Source: CAYJHC01 sp964369465
Lineage (GTDB): Bacteria; Bacillota; Clostridia; Peptostreptococcales; Anaerovoracaceae
Reading direction: 5' to 3'
Assembly (NCBI GenBank): GCA_964369465.1
Contig: CAYJEX010000007.1
Span: 1 to 64,000 of the forward strand
Length of the DNA: 64,000 bases
Shown: positions 17,447 through 27,694 of the stretch, in pieces
Position numbering within the stretch: position 1 is the first letter of the stretch
Layout: every line of letters starts with the position of its first letter
Translations under genes and position numbers: made by a program
The notes under the pieces: generated by a model
The model's input: only the letters and a program-made list of their open reading frames with translations
Databases searched by the model: none
Told to the model about the DNA's origin: nothing

Positions 17447-19684
17447 ATGAACAATAAGAAAAGAATATTCATTGCAATAATACTAATAATAGTTATTTTT
17501 GTAGGATGGTACGTAGCATTATTTGGAATAGGGGAAAGTTTTAAACCTATAAAAGATAAGATAGAACTAGGGTTAGATATTAAAGGTGGAGTATATGTGG
17601 TTTTAGAAGCTCAAACAGACTTGGAGGGTGACGAGCTTAAAGAATTGATGGATAGAACAAAGGTTGTAATGGAAAACAGAGTAGACCAAATGGGTTTGGC
17701 AAATCCTGTAGTAACTGTTGAAGCTGGAAATAGAATTAGAGTTGAACTTCCAGGAGTTGAAAATGCAGAAGAAGCTATTGCAACAATTGGACAGACAGCG
17801 CAATTACAGTTTGCATTAGCAGATGGTACGATTGTTTTAGATGGAAGTGCAGTAGAGAATGCAGGAATATCTCAAGATCCTAACACAGGGGGATATGCTG
17901 TAGACTTAGAATTTGATTCAGTTGGGGCAGATGCATTTGAAAGTGCAACTGCAATGGCAATTTCAGGAACGGTAGAGTCACTTATTGAGGGGGTATCATC
18001 TAGGTCAATTGTAATTTTATTAGATGACACTATTGTATCGGCTCCAGAAGTAAATGAAATTATCTCAGGAGGAAGCTGCCAAATTACAGGGAACTTTACT
18101 CAAGATGAAGCAGTGAATTTAGCGGCCTTGATTAGGGGAGGATCTCTTCCTGTAGAACTGGTAGAAATAGAGTCTTCTATTCAAACTGCCAAAATCGGAT
18201 ACGATGCTTTTGAAAAAAGCGTATTAGCAGGCTTAATTGGAATAGCATGTATCTTTATTATCATGATTGTTGCATATAGACTTATGGGGCTAGCTGCAAG
18301 TGTAGCTCTTTCATTGTATATTTTGATTATTTTGTACTCTATGGCATTTATGGGAAGTGTACTTACATTACCAGGTATTGCGGGAATTATTCTTTCTGTA
18401 GGTATGGCTGTTGATGCGAATATAATTATTTTTGCAAGAATTCGTGAAGAAATAGAAAATGGTAGAAGCATTAGAGTTGCGACTGAAACAGGGTTTAAAA
18501 GGGCAATGAGAACTGTATTGGATGCTCAAGTAACAACATTGATTGCTGCTTTGATTTTATACCAAGTTGGTACAAGTAGCGTTAAAGGTTTTGCATGGAC
18601 TCTAATGATAGGTATTTTTGCGAGTATAGTTACAGCAGCACTTGTAACGCAAGTATTTTTAGGAATTTTTGCTAATAGTAGAAAATTTTCTAAAAATAAA
18701 TACTATGGTATCAAACCTGATGGGACTGCTACATTTTCAATTAAAAAACCTCTTCGCTTTATAAAGAATAGAAAAATATACTATATGATTTCGATTGCAA
18801 TTATAATAATTGGGATCGCATTCGTAGGTATAAGAGGATTTAATTATGGTATAGATTTTACAGGTGGAACAATGATTCATCTCGATATGGGGAAACAAGT
18901 TGCTATTGAAGAAATAGATAATGTTTTATTAAGTGAAAACATTGACGCTGAAATAGTATATGCGGGTGAGGAAAGAGAAGAAGTAATTATTAAGACTGTA
19001 ACTGCACTAGAAAATGAAGAAAGAGTCGAACTTATTAATATAATTACTGATGAATTTCAATTAGAAGAAGATTCTTTGTTGAGCTCAACACTGTTTGGTC
19101 CATCGGTTGGAGAAGAACTTAGAAACAATGCTATTTTGGCAATTGTGATTGCCGCAATTGGAATGTTAGTATATATCAGATTTAGATTTAGGGAATGGAA
19201 ATTTGGAGCTGCAGCATTAATTGGCGTAGTTCATGACGTACTTTTGGTAATTGCGTTTTATGCTGTTTTCCAGCTGACAATAAACAACCCTTTTATTGCA
19301 GGTATATTAACTGTAGTAGGATACTCAATAAATGATACTATTGTAACATTTGATAGAATTAGAGAAAACACGCGATACTCAAAAAATAACAACCTAGAGG
19401 AATTAGTTGATACAAGTATTACTCAAACATTAGGACGGTCTATCATGACATCATTTACTACTTTAGTTGTAATGATTCCTTTATACTTTATGACATCTAC
19501 AGCTATCAGAGAGTTTACATTACCACTAATGGTAGGGGTTTTAGTTGGTTGCTTATCCTCGATATTTGTTTCAAGCCCGTTATATTATGAGTTGTCAAAA
19601 TTTGCAAAGAAAACTCATTATGAAGCTGTTGTAGCGCGCGAAAAAAAAGATCAAAAAAAGAGAAAAAGCACATATAGAAAATAG
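17447..19684 (+). CDS. secDF: Fused protein translocase subunit SecDF
   Basis: The 745-residue protein joins SecD and SecF in one chain and uses the proton or sodium gradient to pull secreted proteins out of SecYEG. The SecD part (about 1-425) has TM1, then LGLDIKGGVYVVLEAQTDL, the large periplasmic P1 domain, and a helix bundle with SVGMAVDANIIIFARIREE. The SecF part starts near residue 440 and has GIDFTGGTMIHLDM, then VVGYSINDTIVTFDRIRENT. Both conserved RND-type segments (VDANI and NDTIV) are intact. The start has GAGGATGA upstream. The (p)ppGpp synthetase gene follows 72 bp later. Confidence 0.96.
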   Translation: MNNKKRIFIAIILIIVIFVGWYVALFGIGESFKPIKDKIELGLDIKGGVYVVLEAQTDLEGDELKELMDRTKVVMENRVDQMGLANPVVTVEAGNRIRVELPGVENAEEAIATIGQTAQLQFALADGTIVLDGSAVENAGISQDPNTGGYAVDLEFDSVGADAFESATAMAISGTVESLIEGVSSRSIVILLDDTIVSAPEVNEIISGGSCQITGNFTQDEAVNLAALIRGGSLPVELVEIESSIQTAKIGYDAFEKSVLAGLIGIACIFIIMIVAYRLMGLAASVALSLYILIILYSMAFMGSVLTLPGIAGIILSVGMAVDANIIIFARIREEIENGRSIRVATETGFKRAMRTVLDAQVTTLIAALILYQVGTSSVKGFAWTLMIGIFASIVTAALVTQVFLGIFANSRKFSKNKYYGIKPDGTATFSIKKPLRFIKNRKIYYMISIAIIIIGIAFVGIRGFNYGIDFTGGTMIHLDMGKQVAIEEIDNVLLSENIDAEIVYAGEEREEVIIKTVTALENEERVELINIITDEFQLEEDSLLSSTLFGPSVGEELRNNAILAIVIAAIGMLVYIRFRFREWKFGAAALIGVVHDVLLVIAFYAVFQLTINNPFIAGILTVVGYSINDTIVTFDRIRENTRYSKNNNLEELVDTSITQTLGRSIMTSFTTLVVMIPLYFMTSTAIREFTLPLMVGVLVGCLSSIFVSSPLYYELSKFAKKTHYEAVVAREKKDQKKRKSTYRK

Positions 19685-19756
19685 ATAAAACTTCTAATAT
19701 ATTTATGTAAATTTAACAATGGATGTAATATTATTTGTATATATGAAAGGGTTTTA

Positions 19757-21961
19757 ATGGAAAAGTTGGCAAGTATGAAGGAAAATTTTATAGAACGCAT
19801 TACTGCAATTAATTCAAACTACGATTTTGATTTAATTACACGTGCGTTTGAAATTGCATATTCACGTCATGTTGGACAACTTAGAAGATCTGGAGATCCA
19901 TATATAATACATCCAATAGAAGTTGCAGTAATATTAGCAGAATTAGGTATGGATGAAGAAACAATTATTGCTGGAATAATGCATGATGTAGTTGAAGATA
20001 CTGAATATTCCGAAGAAGACTTAGAAAAAGATTTTGGAGCTAATGTGGCTCTATTGGTAAATGGTGTTACAAAATTAGGAAGTTTAGTATTTGATACTAA
20101 AGAAGAAAGACAAGCCGAAAATATGAGAAGAATGTTTATGGCAATGTCAAAAGATATTCGAGTACTAATTATTAAACTTGCAGATAGATTGCATAATTTA
20201 AGAACAATTAATTATTTAAATAATGACAAGATAAAAGAGAAATGTAAAGAAACTTTAGACATATATGCTCCACTTGCAAGTAGGCTAGGTATGTATTCCT
20301 TGAAATTTGAACTAGAGGATATTGCGCTTATACAATTAGAACCAGAAACATACGAAGAAATTTCAAAAGAAATTGAGCAGAAAAAAGAAGAAAGACAAGA
20401 AAACTTAAACATGATCATTTCTGCAATGGAAGTAGCACTCGAAGAACTTGGAATACAATATGATATTTCAGGTAGGTCAAAACACTTTTACAGCATATAT
20501 AAAAAGAAAAAATATCAAAACAAAAATATTGATGAAATATTTGACCTTTTAGGAGTAAGAGTAATTGTGGACTCTGTTAATGATTGTTATTCGGTTTTGG
20601 GAATAGCACATAGAAAATGGACACCTATTCCGGGGAGGTTTAAAGATTATATTGCTATGCCAAAACCAAACATGTATCAGTCTTTGCATACTACAGTAAT
20701 AGGATCCAACGGAAAACCATTTGAAATTCAAATAAGAACATATGAGATGAATAGAGTTGCTGAATATGGTATTGCTGCACATTGGAAATATAAAGAGGGG
20801 AAAGCTGCAGATAAAATTGACAAAGAAGAAGCAAAACTTGCATGGTTAAGGCAAAGTCTTGAATGGCAAAAGGAGATGGATGACCCTAATGAATTTATGG
20901 AAGCTCTTAAGGTTGATCTTTTTGATAGTCAAGTTTTTGTTTTCACACCAAAGGGAGATGTAATGGAACTTCCAGCAGGTGCAACTCCACTTGATTTTGC
21001 ATTCAAAGTCCATACTGATGTTGGTGCAAAGTGTGTTGGTGCAAAAGTTAATGGTAAAATGGTTCCAATAGACCACACTTTAAAAAATGGAAATATTATT
21101 GAAATTGTAACAAACCCTAACTCTGGAGGACCAAGCATAGATTGGTTGAAAATAGCAAAAAGCAGTGGTGCAAGAAGTAAAATACGGCAATATCTAAAAA
21201 AAGAAAATAAAACTGATAATATTGCGAAGGGTAAAGATGCCATTGACAAATATATAAGAAGAAAGGGATTTGACCCTAAAGATTTGTTGAAAGGGAACTA
21301 TTTACATAAAATTATAAAAGAACAAGGATTTTCAAACACTGATGAGCTTTATTTGAATTTAGGTGCAACAAAGCCGTTTATAAGCAAAATTGGAAACAGC
21401 TTAATTAAAATATATTCTGAAGATTTAAAAATACAAGAAGAAAAAGAAGATGAAATAATACCAAAACAAATTGAAGAAAAGAAAGCACACCTAAAACAAT
21501 GGAAGAATAATCATGGTGTAATTGTTCCAGGAATGGGTAATATATTAATAAAAGTATCTAAATGTTGTGCCCCTGTGCCAGGTGATGAAATTATAGGGTT
21601 TATTACAAAAGGTAGGGGAATTGCAGTTCATCGTATAGACTGTGACAATATCAAAAATCTACCTATTGATGAAAAGAAAAGAATGATAGAAGTAGAATGG
21701 GAAAAAAACGAAGGGAATCTATATAACGTAAATATCGATATAATAGCAGAAGAAAGAAAAGGAATATTTAGCGACATATCAAAAGTATGTGAGACTATGG
21801 ATATAAGTATTGAGGGTGTTGTTGCAAGAAAGAATAAAAGAAATGCTACAGTGAATATTAATTTGATGCTTTCAATAGAAAATATAGAAGAAGTGAATAA
21901 AGTATTAAGAGTAATGAGAAATGTAGAAGGCATAATAGATGTCTATAGAACGAGTAATTAA
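19757..21961 (+). CDS. rel: Bifunctional (p)ppGpp synthetase/hydrolase
   Basis: This 734-residue Rel/SpoT-type enzyme makes and degrades the stringent-response alarmones. The hydrolase HD domain is complete (HPIEVAVILAELG and HDVVEDT, about residues 55-80). The synthetase domain has GRSKHFYSIYKKKK, RFKDYIAMPKPNMYQSLHTT and FEIQIRT. A TGS domain (VFVFTPKGDVMELPAGATPL), a zinc-finger-like region with CCAPVPGDEIIGF and a C-terminal ACT domain follow. Both catalytic sites look intact. Upstream GAAAGGG supports the start. The apt and recJ genes often found beside it in Clostridia are absent here. Confidence 0.96.
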   Translation: MEKLASMKENFIERITAINSNYDFDLITRAFEIAYSRHVGQLRRSGDPYIIHPIEVAVILAELGMDEETIIAGIMHDVVEDTEYSEEDLEKDFGANVALLVNGVTKLGSLVFDTKEERQAENMRRMFMAMSKDIRVLIIKLADRLHNLRTINYLNNDKIKEKCKETLDIYAPLASRLGMYSLKFELEDIALIQLEPETYEEISKEIEQKKEERQENLNMIISAMEVALEELGIQYDISGRSKHFYSIYKKKKYQNKNIDEIFDLLGVRVIVDSVNDCYSVLGIAHRKWTPIPGRFKDYIAMPKPNMYQSLHTTVIGSNGKPFEIQIRTYEMNRVAEYGIAAHWKYKEGKAADKIDKEEAKLAWLRQSLEWQKEMDDPNEFMEALKVDLFDSQVFVFTPKGDVMELPAGATPLDFAFKVHTDVGAKCVGAKVNGKMVPIDHTLKNGNIIEIVTNPNSGGPSIDWLKIAKSSGARSKIRQYLKKENKTDNIAKGKDAIDKYIRRKGFDPKDLLKGNYLHKIIKEQGFSNTDELYLNLGATKPFISKIGNSLIKIYSEDLKIQEEKEDEIIPKQIEEKKAHLKQWKNNHGVIVPGMGNILIKVSKCCAPVPGDEIIGFITKGRGIAVHRIDCDNIKNLPIDEKKRMIEVEWEKNEGNLYNVNIDIIAEERKGIFSDISKVCETMDISIEGVVARKNKRNATVNINLMLSIENIEEVNKVLRVMRNVEGIIDVYRTSN

Positions 21962-21991
21962 GGGTTTGTCGTTATATAGAAAGGGAAAAAA

Positions 21992-22615
21992 ATGATAATA
22001 AAATTAATAAATACAGGAAGCTACCAAGTTAACACATATTTAGTATATGATGAAATCAATAAAAAAGCTTTTATTGTTGATCCAGGTGGATATAGCAAAC
22101 TTATTAGTGAAATAATTAAAGAAGAAAATCTTGAATTAAATTATATTATTCTTACACATGGACATGGCGATCACATAGGAGGAGTTGAAAAATTCATACA
22201 AGAATTTCCAAGCACAAAACTTGTGGCCTCAAAAGAAGAAGCAGATTTACTTCTTGATCCAAACAAAAATATGTCGAAAGCAGTAACTGGAGAAAATATT
22301 TCTTTAAAGCCGGATATTTTTGTAGTAGATGGAGACAAAATAGAATGTGGAGAATTGGAACTTGTAATTTTATCCACACCAGGCCATACAAAAGGAGGAA
22401 TTGTTATATATGTAGAAGACGTATTGTTTTCTGGAGATACAATTTTTGCTAATTCAATTGGTAGAACAGATTTTCCAGGAGGATCCTTTGATGAAATTGC
22501 AAATAGTATCAAAAATAAAATATATACTTTGCCAGAAGAAACAAAAATACTGCCAGGACACATGGAAGAATCTACAGTAGGAAATGAAAAAAAATATAAT
22601 CCTTTTGTATATTAG
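21992..22615 (+). CDS. MBL-fold metallo-hydrolase, glyoxalase II-like
   Basis: The 207-residue protein carries the metal-binding motif THGHGDHIGG (about residue 50-59), then STPGHTKGGIVIYV, LFSGDTIFANSIGRTDFPGG and LPGHMEEST, giving all the His/Asp ligands of a dinuclear metal site. Such YcbL/glyoxalase II-like proteins hydrolyse thioesters, but the substrate here is unknown. AGAAAGGG precedes the ATG. It lies between rel and hemZ, a common clostridial order. Confidence 0.92.
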   Translation: MIIKLINTGSYQVNTYLVYDEINKKAFIVDPGGYSKLISEIIKEENLELNYIILTHGHGDHIGGVEKFIQEFPSTKLVASKEEADLLLDPNKNMSKAVTGENISLKPDIFVVDGDKIECGELELVILSTPGHTKGGIVIYVEDVLFSGDTIFANSIGRTDFPGGSFDEIANSIKNKIYTLPEETKILPGHMEESTVGNEKKYNPFVY

Positions 22616-22626
22616 ATTTTATTAGT

Positions 22627-24057
22627 ATGACAATAAAGAAAAATGAGAAAAATAGTATATCAGATGATATATTATACGAAAAAATAATTCAAGGACCTCA
22701 AACAATAAATGAATATGAAGAACTAGTAAAAATATTCTTAAAGAAAGGCGAATATAAGGTATCTATTTTACAAATACCTCAACAAGATTTGTATTATCAT
22801 GCTGAGACCTCAAATAAAATATGCAAATCTAAAAAACAAGATTTTGACAAAAATAAAATAAAAAGAGAAATATACTTTGAACTATCTGCATTAACAGGAT
22901 ACAAACCTCCATGGGGTATAATGACTGGAATTAGACCAATTAAGCTGGTTAATGAATTAATAAAAAAAGAAGGCGATGAGACTTTCAAAGTATTACTAAA
23001 TGATTACCTTGTTTCTGAAGAAAAGGCAAAATTGTCGTTAGAGATTGCAAACTTTCAAGAAAAAAAAGTGAATCCTCCAAATGAAAACGCTGTTGCAATA
23101 TATATAGGAATACCATTTTGCCCTACAAGATGTCACTATTGTTCATTTGCATCAAATTCACCAAACAAAAAATATATCGATGATTATTTATTAGCACTAG
23201 AAAAAGAAATCAAATATGTGTCAAAAAACCTCAAGAAAAAGGGACAACATATTGAATCTGTTTACATAGGAGGAGGGACACCTACAACACTTAGTGAAGA
23301 CCAGCTAGAACATCTGCTTGACATTATCGATGAAAATTTTCATACTAAAACAGATAATAGAATCCTTGAATTTACAGTAGAGGCAGGTAGAGTTGATACA
23401 ATAACAGAAAGCAAATTATTGATTTTAAAAGAAAATAAAGTAAATAGAATTAGCATCAACCCACAGACTATTCATCAGTCTACACTGGATAAAATAGGAC
23501 GAAATGGGACATTTGAGAATATAAAAAAAATATATAAAATGGCTAATGATATGAAATGCTTTGAAATTAACATGGATATTATTGCAGGATTAGATGATGA
23601 AAATCTAAAATCTTTTCAACAAACAGTAAGCGAAATAATAAAATTAAAGCCAGATAATATAACAATACATTCTTTAGCAGTAAAAAAGGCGTCAAATTTA
23701 ATAAAGATAAATAAAAATGCAAACTATGAAAGAGGAGATTTAGTTGTACAAATGCTTTCTATGGGCGAGAATCTTTTGAAAAAGAATAAATATAATCCGT
23801 ATTATTTGTACAGACAGAAACATATGTCAGGAAATTTAGAAAATATAGGGTATGGATTAAATGAAAAAATATGTTTATATAATATTAGAATAATGGCAGA
23901 TAATCAATCTATAATCGCATTAGGTGCAGGAGCAATTTCAAAGTTTTTTTTCAAAAAAGAAAATAGGCTAGAAAGAGTTGCAAATGTGATTGATTTAAAA
24001 CTATATATTGAAAAAATAGACGAAATGATTAAACGTAAGGAGGAAATATGGCGCTGA
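22627..24057 (+). CDS. hemZ: HemZ-type radical SAM protein (coproporphyrinogen dehydrogenase family)
   Basis: The 476-residue protein has a family-specific N-terminal region (GIMTGIRPIKLV near residue 98-109). A radical SAM core follows, with the cluster motif CPTRCHYCSF (CxxxCxxC, about residue 166), YIGGGTPTTLS and ITIHSLAVKK. HemZ is annotated as an oxygen-independent coproporphyrinogen oxidase, but many carriers lack the rest of haem synthesis, so the true substrate is open. The ribosome binding site is weak. The 3' end overlaps hisS by 10 bp. Confidence 0.9.
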   Translation: MTIKKNEKNSISDDILYEKIIQGPQTINEYEELVKIFLKKGEYKVSILQIPQQDLYYHAETSNKICKSKKQDFDKNKIKREIYFELSALTGYKPPWGIMTGIRPIKLVNELIKKEGDETFKVLLNDYLVSEEKAKLSLEIANFQEKKVNPPNENAVAIYIGIPFCPTRCHYCSFASNSPNKKYIDDYLLALEKEIKYVSKNLKKKGQHIESVYIGGGTPTTLSEDQLEHLLDIIDENFHTKTDNRILEFTVEAGRVDTITESKLLILKENKVNRISINPQTIHQSTLDKIGRNGTFENIKKIYKMANDMKCFEINMDIIAGLDDENLKSFQQTVSEIIKLKPDNITIHSLAVKKASNLIKINKNANYERGDLVVQMLSMGENLLKKNKYNPYYLYRQKHMSGNLENIGYGLNEKICLYNIRIMADNQSIIALGAGAISKFFFKKENRLERVANVIDLKLYIEKIDEMIKRKEEIWR

Positions 24058-25304
24058 GTAATGCCCCAAAAGGCACAAAGGATATTATGCCAATAGAGAT
24101 ATATAAATGGCAATATTTAGAAAGAAAATTTAATGAAATATGCAATAGATATGGCTTCAAAGAAATAAGAACACCGGTTTTTGAACATACAGAAATTTTT
24201 GCACGAGGTGTTGGGGATACTTCTGATATTGTACAAAAAGAAATGTACACATTTTTGGATTATGGTAAAAGAAGTATAACATTAAGACCAGAAGGAACAT
24301 CAGGAGTTGTAAGAGCATTTATTGAACATAAACAATATGCAGAAACACAACCTACGAAATTATGGTATACAATGTCATGTTTCAGGTATGAAAAACCTCA
24401 ATCAGGAAGACAAAGAGCGTTCAACCAGTTTGGAATTGAGATTTTTGGAGCAAAAGATATGATGGCAGATAGTGAAGTAATTTGTTTTGCCAAGGATTTT
24501 TTTGAAGAGCTAGGTATAAATAATATAGAACTAAGAATTAATAGTATAGGATGTCCTACATGCAGACCTAACCATAGGAGTGCGTTAAAGGAATTTCTAA
24601 AACCAAAATTTGAGGAACTATGCGAAACATGTAAGGAAAGATATGAAAAAAATCCTATGCGAATATTAGATTGCAAATCACCTAAATGCCAAACCTTAAT
24701 AAATGGGGCACCAGTTATGATGGATTACTTGTGTGATGAGTGTAATGTTTCGTTCGAAATGTTGAAAAGTAATTTAATGAATTCAGGTATAGAATTTGAA
24801 ATAGATACTAAAATAGTAAGAGGACTTGATTATTATACAAAAACAGCATTCGAATTTGTAACAAATGAAATAGGAGCACAAGGAACAGTTTGCGGAGGTG
24901 GGCGCTATGATAACTTAATAAAAGAATTAGGAGGGCCTGAAACCCCTGGTGTGGGCTTTGGAATGGGAATTGAAAGACTACTTTTGGTTATGGAAGCAGA
25001 AGGAATAGATATTCCAAAACCAAAAAATACAGATGTTTTTATTATATTGATTGGGGAAAATACAAAGTCAAAAGGATTAAAGTTATTGAGAGAAATAAGA
25101 AAAAAAGGGCTAAGTGCTGAAATAGATCTTAATCAAAGGAATGTAAAAGGTCAATTCAAATATGCGGATAAGATTAATGCTAACTACAGTATAGTGCTAG
25201 GAGACGATGAATTAAATAATGGAAAGGCTGTACTTAGAGACATGGTTAAATCAGAGCAAAGAGAGGTTGATTTAGACAAGTTATATGATGAAATAATTAA
25301 GTAA
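24048..25304 (+). CDS. hisS: Histidyl-tRNA synthetase
   Basis: The 418-residue class II synthetase shows motif 1 near the start (YGFKEIRTPVFEHTEIFARG), motif 2 (LWYTMSCFRYEKPQSGRQRAF) and the histidine-binding segments VRGLDYYTKTAFEF and GGGRYDNLIKELGG. Motif 3 is GFGMGIERLLL, and a C-terminal anticodon-binding domain follows. AAGGAGG precedes the ATG at 24048, inside the end of hemZ. It is followed directly by aspS, the common hisS-aspS pair. Confidence 0.97.
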   Translation: MALSNAPKGTKDIMPIEIYKWQYLERKFNEICNRYGFKEIRTPVFEHTEIFARGVGDTSDIVQKEMYTFLDYGKRSITLRPEGTSGVVRAFIEHKQYAETQPTKLWYTMSCFRYEKPQSGRQRAFNQFGIEIFGAKDMMADSEVICFAKDFFEELGINNIELRINSIGCPTCRPNHRSALKEFLKPKFEELCETCKERYEKNPMRILDCKSPKCQTLINGAPVMMDYLCDECNVSFEMLKSNLMNSGIEFEIDTKIVRGLDYYTKTAFEFVTNEIGAQGTVCGGGRYDNLIKELGGPETPGVGFGMGIERLLLVMEAEGIDIPKPKNTDVFIILIGENTKSKGLKLLREIRKKGLSAEIDLNQRNVKGQFKYADKINANYSIVLGDDELNNGKAVLRDMVKSEQREVDLDKLYDEIIK

Positions 25305-25317
25305 TATGGAGGGGATT

Positions 25318-27075
25318 ATGCTAATTAAAAGAACAACTATGTGTGGGCATTTAGGCATAAAAAATATAGGCGTTGAAGTTTCAATTAATGGTTGGGTTCA
25401 AAAAAGTAGAAATTTGGGGAAAGTAATTTTTTGTGATATAAGAGATAAAAGTGGGATAGTTCAAGTTGTATTTGATGATGATATTTCAAAAGAAATTTTC
25501 ACTAAAGCAGATAGGCTTAGATCAGAATTTGTAGTTGGAATTACTGGAAAGATAAGAGAAAGAGAATCAAAAAATCTCGATATAAAAACTGGAGAAATTG
25601 AAATAATAGCATGCGATTTAGAAATTTACTCAGAAGCACAAACACCGCCAATATACATCAAAGATGATGATAATGTGGACGATAATCTTAGATTGAAATA
25701 CAGATATTTAGATTTGAGAAAACAGAAAATGCAAAATAATTTAATGTTTAGGCATAAAATTTCACAAGTTGCAAGAGAATATTTTTCGGAAGAAGGATTT
25801 ACGGAAGTAGAAACTCCAATGTTAATAAAACCAACTCCGGAAGGTGCTAGAGATTACCTTGTGCCAAGTAGAGTTAATAAAGGACAGTTTTATGCTTTGC
25901 CACAATCTCCACAAATGTTCAAACAACTTCTTATGGTGGGTGGAACAGATAGATATTTTCAAATTGTAAAGTGTTTTAGAGATGAAGATTTAAGAGCAGA
26001 TAGGCAACCAGAATTTACACAAATTGACCTTGAAATGTCATTTGTTGATAAAGATGATGTAATGTCAGTACAAGAAAAGTTTTTGCAGAAAGTTTTTAAG
26101 CAGGTGATGAATATAGACATTTCTACACCTTTTCCAAGAATTACATATGATGATGCCATGGAAAAATATGGAAGTGACAAACCAGATACAAGATTTGGGT
26201 TTGAATTGAAAAAAATTAATGATCTTGTAAAAGACTCGGAATTTAAAGTGTTTACAGATGCAATTGAAAATGGAGGAGATGTCAGAGGGATTTGCATTGA
26301 AGGAGGAGCTGAAAAATTCAGTAGAAAAGACATAGACAAATTTCAAGAAGCAGCAAAAAGTTATGGTTGCAAAGGTTTGGTATGGATAAGAGTTGCTGAT
26401 GAGATCACATCATCTATCAATAAGTTTTTTAGTCAAGAACAATTAATGGAATTTGGAAAAAGATTTAATTCGCAAAAGGGCGACTTAATACTTATTGTTG
26501 CCGATAATACAAATGTAGTATTTGATTCTTTAGGATTTTTAAGAAAACATATTGCGGAAAAAATGAACATTATAGATGAAGACAGATACGATTTGCTTTG
26601 GGTTGTTGATTTTCCACTTTATGAATATGACTCAGAGAGTAAATCGTTCGTTGCAAAACATCATCCATTTACATCACCTAGAATGGAAGACTTGGATAAA
26701 TTAGAAAGTGATCCTCATTCAGTAAAAGCAGAGGCGTATGATATTATTTTAAATGGCGTTGAATTAGGCGGAGGAAGTATTAGGATACATGATGCTTCTT
26801 TACAAAAAAGAATGTTTAAAGTACTGGGACTTTCGGAAGAAGAGATTGAAGACAAATTCGGATTTTTAGTTGAAGCGTTTAAATATGGAGTTCCACCTCA
26901 TGGAGGATTGGCATATGGATTAGATAGACTGGTAATGCTTCTCACAAAAGAAAAAAGTATTAGAGAAGTTATTGCTTTTCCAAAAAATCAAGCAGCGCAT
27001 TGTATGGTAAGCGAAGCTCCAGCTAAAACTGAAAATGAACAGCTTCAAGAATTAGGAATAAAGTTAGATGATTAA
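25318..27075 (+). CDS. aspS: Aspartyl-tRNA synthetase
   Basis: The start chosen is the ATG at 25318, 3 bases after GGAGGGG (25309-25315); an in-frame ATG at 25306 lies before that site. The product (585 residues) has an N-terminal OB fold (VSINGWVQKSRNLGKVIF), then class II motifs: FTEVETPMLIKPTPEGARDY, RYFQIVKCFRDEDLRADRQP and the C-terminal GGLAYGLDRLVMLL. A GAD insertion domain lies between motifs 2 and 3. Its 3' end overlaps nadD by 8 bp. Confidence 0.97.
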   Translation: MLIKRTTMCGHLGIKNIGVEVSINGWVQKSRNLGKVIFCDIRDKSGIVQVVFDDDISKEIFTKADRLRSEFVVGITGKIRERESKNLDIKTGEIEIIACDLEIYSEAQTPPIYIKDDDNVDDNLRLKYRYLDLRKQKMQNNLMFRHKISQVAREYFSEEGFTEVETPMLIKPTPEGARDYLVPSRVNKGQFYALPQSPQMFKQLLMVGGTDRYFQIVKCFRDEDLRADRQPEFTQIDLEMSFVDKDDVMSVQEKFLQKVFKQVMNIDISTPFPRITYDDAMEKYGSDKPDTRFGFELKKINDLVKDSEFKVFTDAIENGGDVRGICIEGGAEKFSRKDIDKFQEAAKSYGCKGLVWIRVADEITSSINKFFSQEQLMEFGKRFNSQKGDLILIVADNTNVVFDSLGFLRKHIAEKMNIIDEDRYDLLWVVDFPLYEYDSESKSFVAKHHPFTSPRMEDLDKLESDPHSVKAEAYDIILNGVELGGGSIRIHDASLQKRMFKVLGLSEEEIEDKFGFLVEAFKYGVPPHGGLAYGLDRLVMLLTKEKSIREVIAFPKNQAAHCMVSEAPAKTENEQLQELGIKLDD

Positions 27076-27694
27076 AAAACAAGGAATCTATGGAGGAACA
27101 TTTGATCCAGTACATTCTGGACATATTGGATTAGCACTAGATGCACTAGAACAAATGGAATTAGATGAAGTAATTTTTGTTCCTGCAAAGATACAACCTT
27201 TCAAACAAAGCAAAAGAATAACTGATTCAAAAAAAAGGGTTGAAATGCTTAAATTAGCACTTAACAACCCCAAATTTTCAATTTCGACATGGGAAATAGA
27301 ACAAGAATCTGTTTCGTACACATACCTAACCATGGAATATTTTAAAAAAATAGCAGATGAAAATACTAAGATATATTTTATTTGTGGTACAGATAGTCTT
27401 TTGAATATGAAGGACTGGAAAGAATCAGAAAAACTTATTAGAGAAAATAGAATTATTGTAGGCTCTAGGCCTGGGTATAAAGAAATAGAGTTAAATCAAG
27501 AAATAAATTTGTTGAATGAATTATACGATGCAAGTGTTTATAAAATAAAGAATGAACAGATTGATATTTCTTCGTCTGAAATAAGAGAAACATTGAAGTG
27601 TTTGAAAAAAAAAGATGTGATTTTACAAAATGGAAAAGAACTTGTGGATGAAAAAGTTATGGAATATATAGAAAAAAACAAGGTATACGATTAG
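27068..27694 (+). CDS. nadD: Nicotinate-nucleotide adenylyltransferase
   Basis: The 208-residue enzyme adenylates nicotinate mononucleotide in NAD synthesis. It has the nucleotidyl-transferase signature GGTFDPVHSGH near the N terminus, FVPAKIQPFKQ, YFICGTDSLLNMKDW, GSRPGY and the C-terminal ISSSEIRE. It starts within the end of aspS and abuts yqeK, so it is translated in a tight polycistronic run. Length is normal. Confidence 0.95.
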   Translation: MIKKQGIYGGTFDPVHSGHIGLALDALEQMELDEVIFVPAKIQPFKQSKRITDSKKRVEMLKLALNNPKFSISTWEIEQESVSYTYLTMEYFKKIADENTKIYFICGTDSLLNMKDWKESEKLIRENRIIVGSRPGYKEIELNQEINLLNELYDASVYKIKNEQIDISSSEIRETLKCLKKKDVILQNGKELVDEKVMEYIEKNKVYD

